Assembly: GCA_947453125.1 (NCBI GenBank)
Contig: CANGGC010000241.1
Location: forward strand, 1 to 5,291
Direction of reading: 5' to 3'
Source of the DNA: Planctomycetaceae bacterium
GTDB lineage: Bacteria; Planctomycetota; Planctomycetia; Pirellulales; UBA1268
DNA: 5,291 nucleotides
Part shown: one piece after another, positions 4,024-5,291 of the stretch
Position numbering within the stretch: the first letter of the stretch is position 1
Layout: every line of letters starts with the position of its first letter
The notes under the pieces: generated by a model
Database searches by the model: none
What the model was told of the DNA's origin: nothing
Seen by the model: only the letters and a program-made list of their open reading frames with translations
Made by a program: the position numbers and the translations under genes

Positions 4024-5291
4024 ATGCCGGAAGCAAACGATCCGTGGGCCTCCCTCGCCGACAGCCTCGGCGCCGTTCCAGCGCCTGACCAGGCTGCTGC
4101 CCAGCCCACCCCCGCTCCTCAGCCTGCTCCCCCCCGCGCCATCGAGACGCGGCGTCCCGAACCGAAGAAGCCCGCTCCCCAGACTTCCGAGGGCGACTGG
4201 ACCGACATCGTCTCCGGATTGGGCCTTCAACCGGACGCTGTTCCGCCCCGCCCTGCGGCCCCCTCCCCGCCGCCTCCAGCGGCCCGGGAACGGGCCCCCT
4301 CCTCCCCACCGGAGTCGTTCGAGCGACGTCAGGAAGGGCAGCGTCGTCCTGAACGTCCTGAACGTCTTCCGGAGGTGGAGCCATCCCCCCGCGATCTCCC
4401 GCCGCGCGACGTCGTGGCCGATCGGGGCGTTGACGATCTCAGCTTCCAGGATCGTCCGGTCGTCGACCGTGGCTCATCCGACCGTCCAGCCTCCGGCCGC
4501 CGGGATGACGACGGCCGCCGCGACGGGCGACGGGATGGTGGTCGTTCCTCCGGCCGCGGACGCCGCGGTGACGGCCGGCGGGGCGAAGGCTCCGATCAGG
4601 GGGATGCGCGGGGCACGTCCGGGGATCGGCCCAGCGCCGAGCGCCCCGCCGACGCCAGAACCGACCAACCACGTCCGGACTCGCTCCGGTCGTCGGGGCG
4701 CGGCGATGCGGCCCCTCCGTCTCCCAGGATCGAGGAACGCGCCCCTCGTCGCGAAGACGATGATCTGAGCGAAGACGTCGATTCGCCCGAGGGCCGGATT
4801 CTCGAGGATGGCGATCGTGCCGAGGGGGACCGAACCAGCGGTGAGCCGCGTCGTGGCCGGCGCCGCCGGGGACGCCGTGGTGGTCGGGGACGCGGAGGCA
4901 GGGATCGCGACGACGCGCCGCGGGACGAGGCGACTCCAGGCCGGGCCGACGACGCTGCTCTTCGCAGCGCTCCCTTGGGTGATGACAGGGCAGATGACAG
5001 GGCCGACGACGAACTCGGCTTCCAGCCGCGGAGGCCCGCCGAGGAGGCCCCGCGTCAGGAGCGGCGTCCTGCCCCCCGGCGAAGTCAGGACGACGGCGAA
5101 CGGCGGTCGTCCCGCGACCGTGACGGCGAACCACGCAGCCAGCCTCCACGAGGCGAACCATCGGCTCCCGCCGCCGGTTTTGATTGGAATGCACCGGTCG
5201 ATCGGGCATCTGCTCCATCCCGTCCCCATGGCAGCGATCGGTCGCCTCCCCGGAAGACCGAGCGTGACGACGACAACTGGGGGGGCATCGA
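4024..5291 (+). CDS. Arg/Asp/Gly/Pro-rich disordered protein with RG-rich basic patch (3' end outside window)
   Basis: An open frame of 422 codons runs from the ATG at 4024 off the right edge with no stop. I do not recognise the gene. Residues 1-70 are Ala/Pro-rich and carry two similar motifs, DPWASLADSLG (6-16) and GDWTDIVSGLG (57-67). Residues 100-380 are dominated by R, D, G, E and P, with RDDDGRRDGRRDGGR at 160-174 and an RGG-like basic patch at 276-294 reminiscent of RNA-binding tails (RNase E, DEAD-box helicases). Trp returns near the end at W388 and W419. The 422 residues contain no Cys or Tyr, only three Lys and one Met, and no membrane segment or signal peptide. Cytoplasmic RNA or ribosome association is an inference. 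A weak AGGA lies 13 nt before the ATG. Third-codon-position G+C is only moderately high, so the reading frame rests on its unbroken length and repeated motifs. A folded domain may lie beyond the window. Confidence 0.72.
   Translation, partial: MPEANDPWASLADSLGAVPAPDQAAAQPTPAPQPAPPRAIETRRPEPKKPAPQTSEGDWTDIVSGLGLQPDAVPPRPAAPSPPPPAARERAPSSPPESFERRQEGQRRPERPERLPEVEPSPRDLPPRDVVADRGVDDLSFQDRPVVDRGSSDRPASGRRDDDGRRDGRRDGGRSSGRGRRGDGRRGEGSDQGDARGTSGDRPSAERPADARTDQPRPDSLRSSGRGDAAPPSPRIEERAPRREDDDLSEDVDSPEGRILEDGDRAEGDRTSGEPRRGRRRRGRRGGRGRGGRDRDDAPRDEATPGRADDAALRSAPLGDDRADDRADDELGFQPRRPAEEAPRQERRPAPRRSQDDGERRSSRDRDGEPRSQPPRGEPSAPAAGFDWNAPVDRASAPSRPHGSDRSPPRKTERDDDNWGGI
4345..4362 (+). repeat. 9-bp tandem repeat within the disordered-protein gene
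   Basis: CGTCCTGAA occurs twice head to tail and is followed by the related CGTCTTCCG. It encodes the Arg-Pro-Glu repeats of RPERPERLPE (residues 108-117). It keeps the frame and is typical of slippage in low-complexity coding DNA. Confidence 0.6.
4981..5004 (+). repeat. 12-bp tandem repeat within the disordered-protein gene
   Basis: GATGACAGGGCA (4981-4992) is followed by GATGACAGGGCC (4993-5004), differing only in the last base. A degenerate third start, GACGAC, comes next. The unit encodes DDRA twice (residues 320-327) before DDELGFQ. The near-identity, including synonymous positions, suggests a recent duplication. Confidence 0.65.

Noticed and set aside
3896..4768. 290-codon plus-strand frame overlapping the start of the disordered-protein gene
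   Set aside because: It starts inside the spacer with a Cys/Pro/Arg-rich sequence and stops at 4768. The competing frame from 4024 is unbroken to the window edge and has repeated motifs.
2321..5004. Short tandem repeats considered as CRISPR or minisatellite arrays
   Set aside because: They have only two copies each, no spacers, and all keep the reading frame of low-complexity coding sequence.
4474..5229. 251-codon minus-strand frame opposite the disordered-protein gene
   Set aside because: Its Val/Ala/Pro/Thr-rich translation is what the complement of GAC, CGG and GGC codons gives. No ribosome site or motif supports it, though the low-complexity sense strand leaves slight doubt.

Overview
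The window is very G+C-rich and carries three genes, all on the + strand. They are separated by fairly wide gaps of about 280 and 300 bases, so they look like independent transcription units rather than an operon. The middle gene encodes a secreted protein whose C-terminal half resembles a family I associate with Planctomycetes (Pirellula/Rhodopirellula-type bacteria). The long disordered proteins, weak Shine-Dalgarno sites and wide spacers fit that group. The phylum assignment is an inference from recalled protein features, not a database result.

Layout: (1) Positions 121-1377 encode a PLP-dependent cystathionine gamma-synthase (methionine biosynthesis), with a plausible sigma-70-like promoter just upstream. 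Its sequence signatures are those of the plant/chloroplast branch of the family rather than E. coli MetB. (2) Positions 1378-1660 are non-coding, with hairpin-forming repeats and a Shine-Dalgarno site. (3) Positions 1661-3721 encode a 686-residue exported protein. It has a signal peptide, a long Pro/Ala/Arg-rich segment, an acidic Met/Gly-rich segment, a four-cysteine motif and a beta-strand-rich C-terminal domain that looks like an envelope barrel or porin-like fold. (4) Positions 3722-4023 are non-coding, with a perfect 22-bp palindrome after the stop and a possible extended -10 promoter before the next gene. (5) From 4024 past the right edge runs an incomplete open frame of at least 422 codons. 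It encodes an extremely Arg/Asp/Gly/Pro-rich, probably disordered protein with an RG-rich basic patch and repeated short Trp/Phe motifs.

Nothing in the sequence ties the three genes into one pathway: one is a housekeeping amino-acid enzyme, one an envelope protein, and one a probable nucleic-acid-associated disordered protein. I see no mobile element, CRISPR array, tRNA or rRNA. The least explained parts are the disordered protein at the right edge and the unusual architecture of the exported protein. I do not see evidence of a defence or other multi-gene system.
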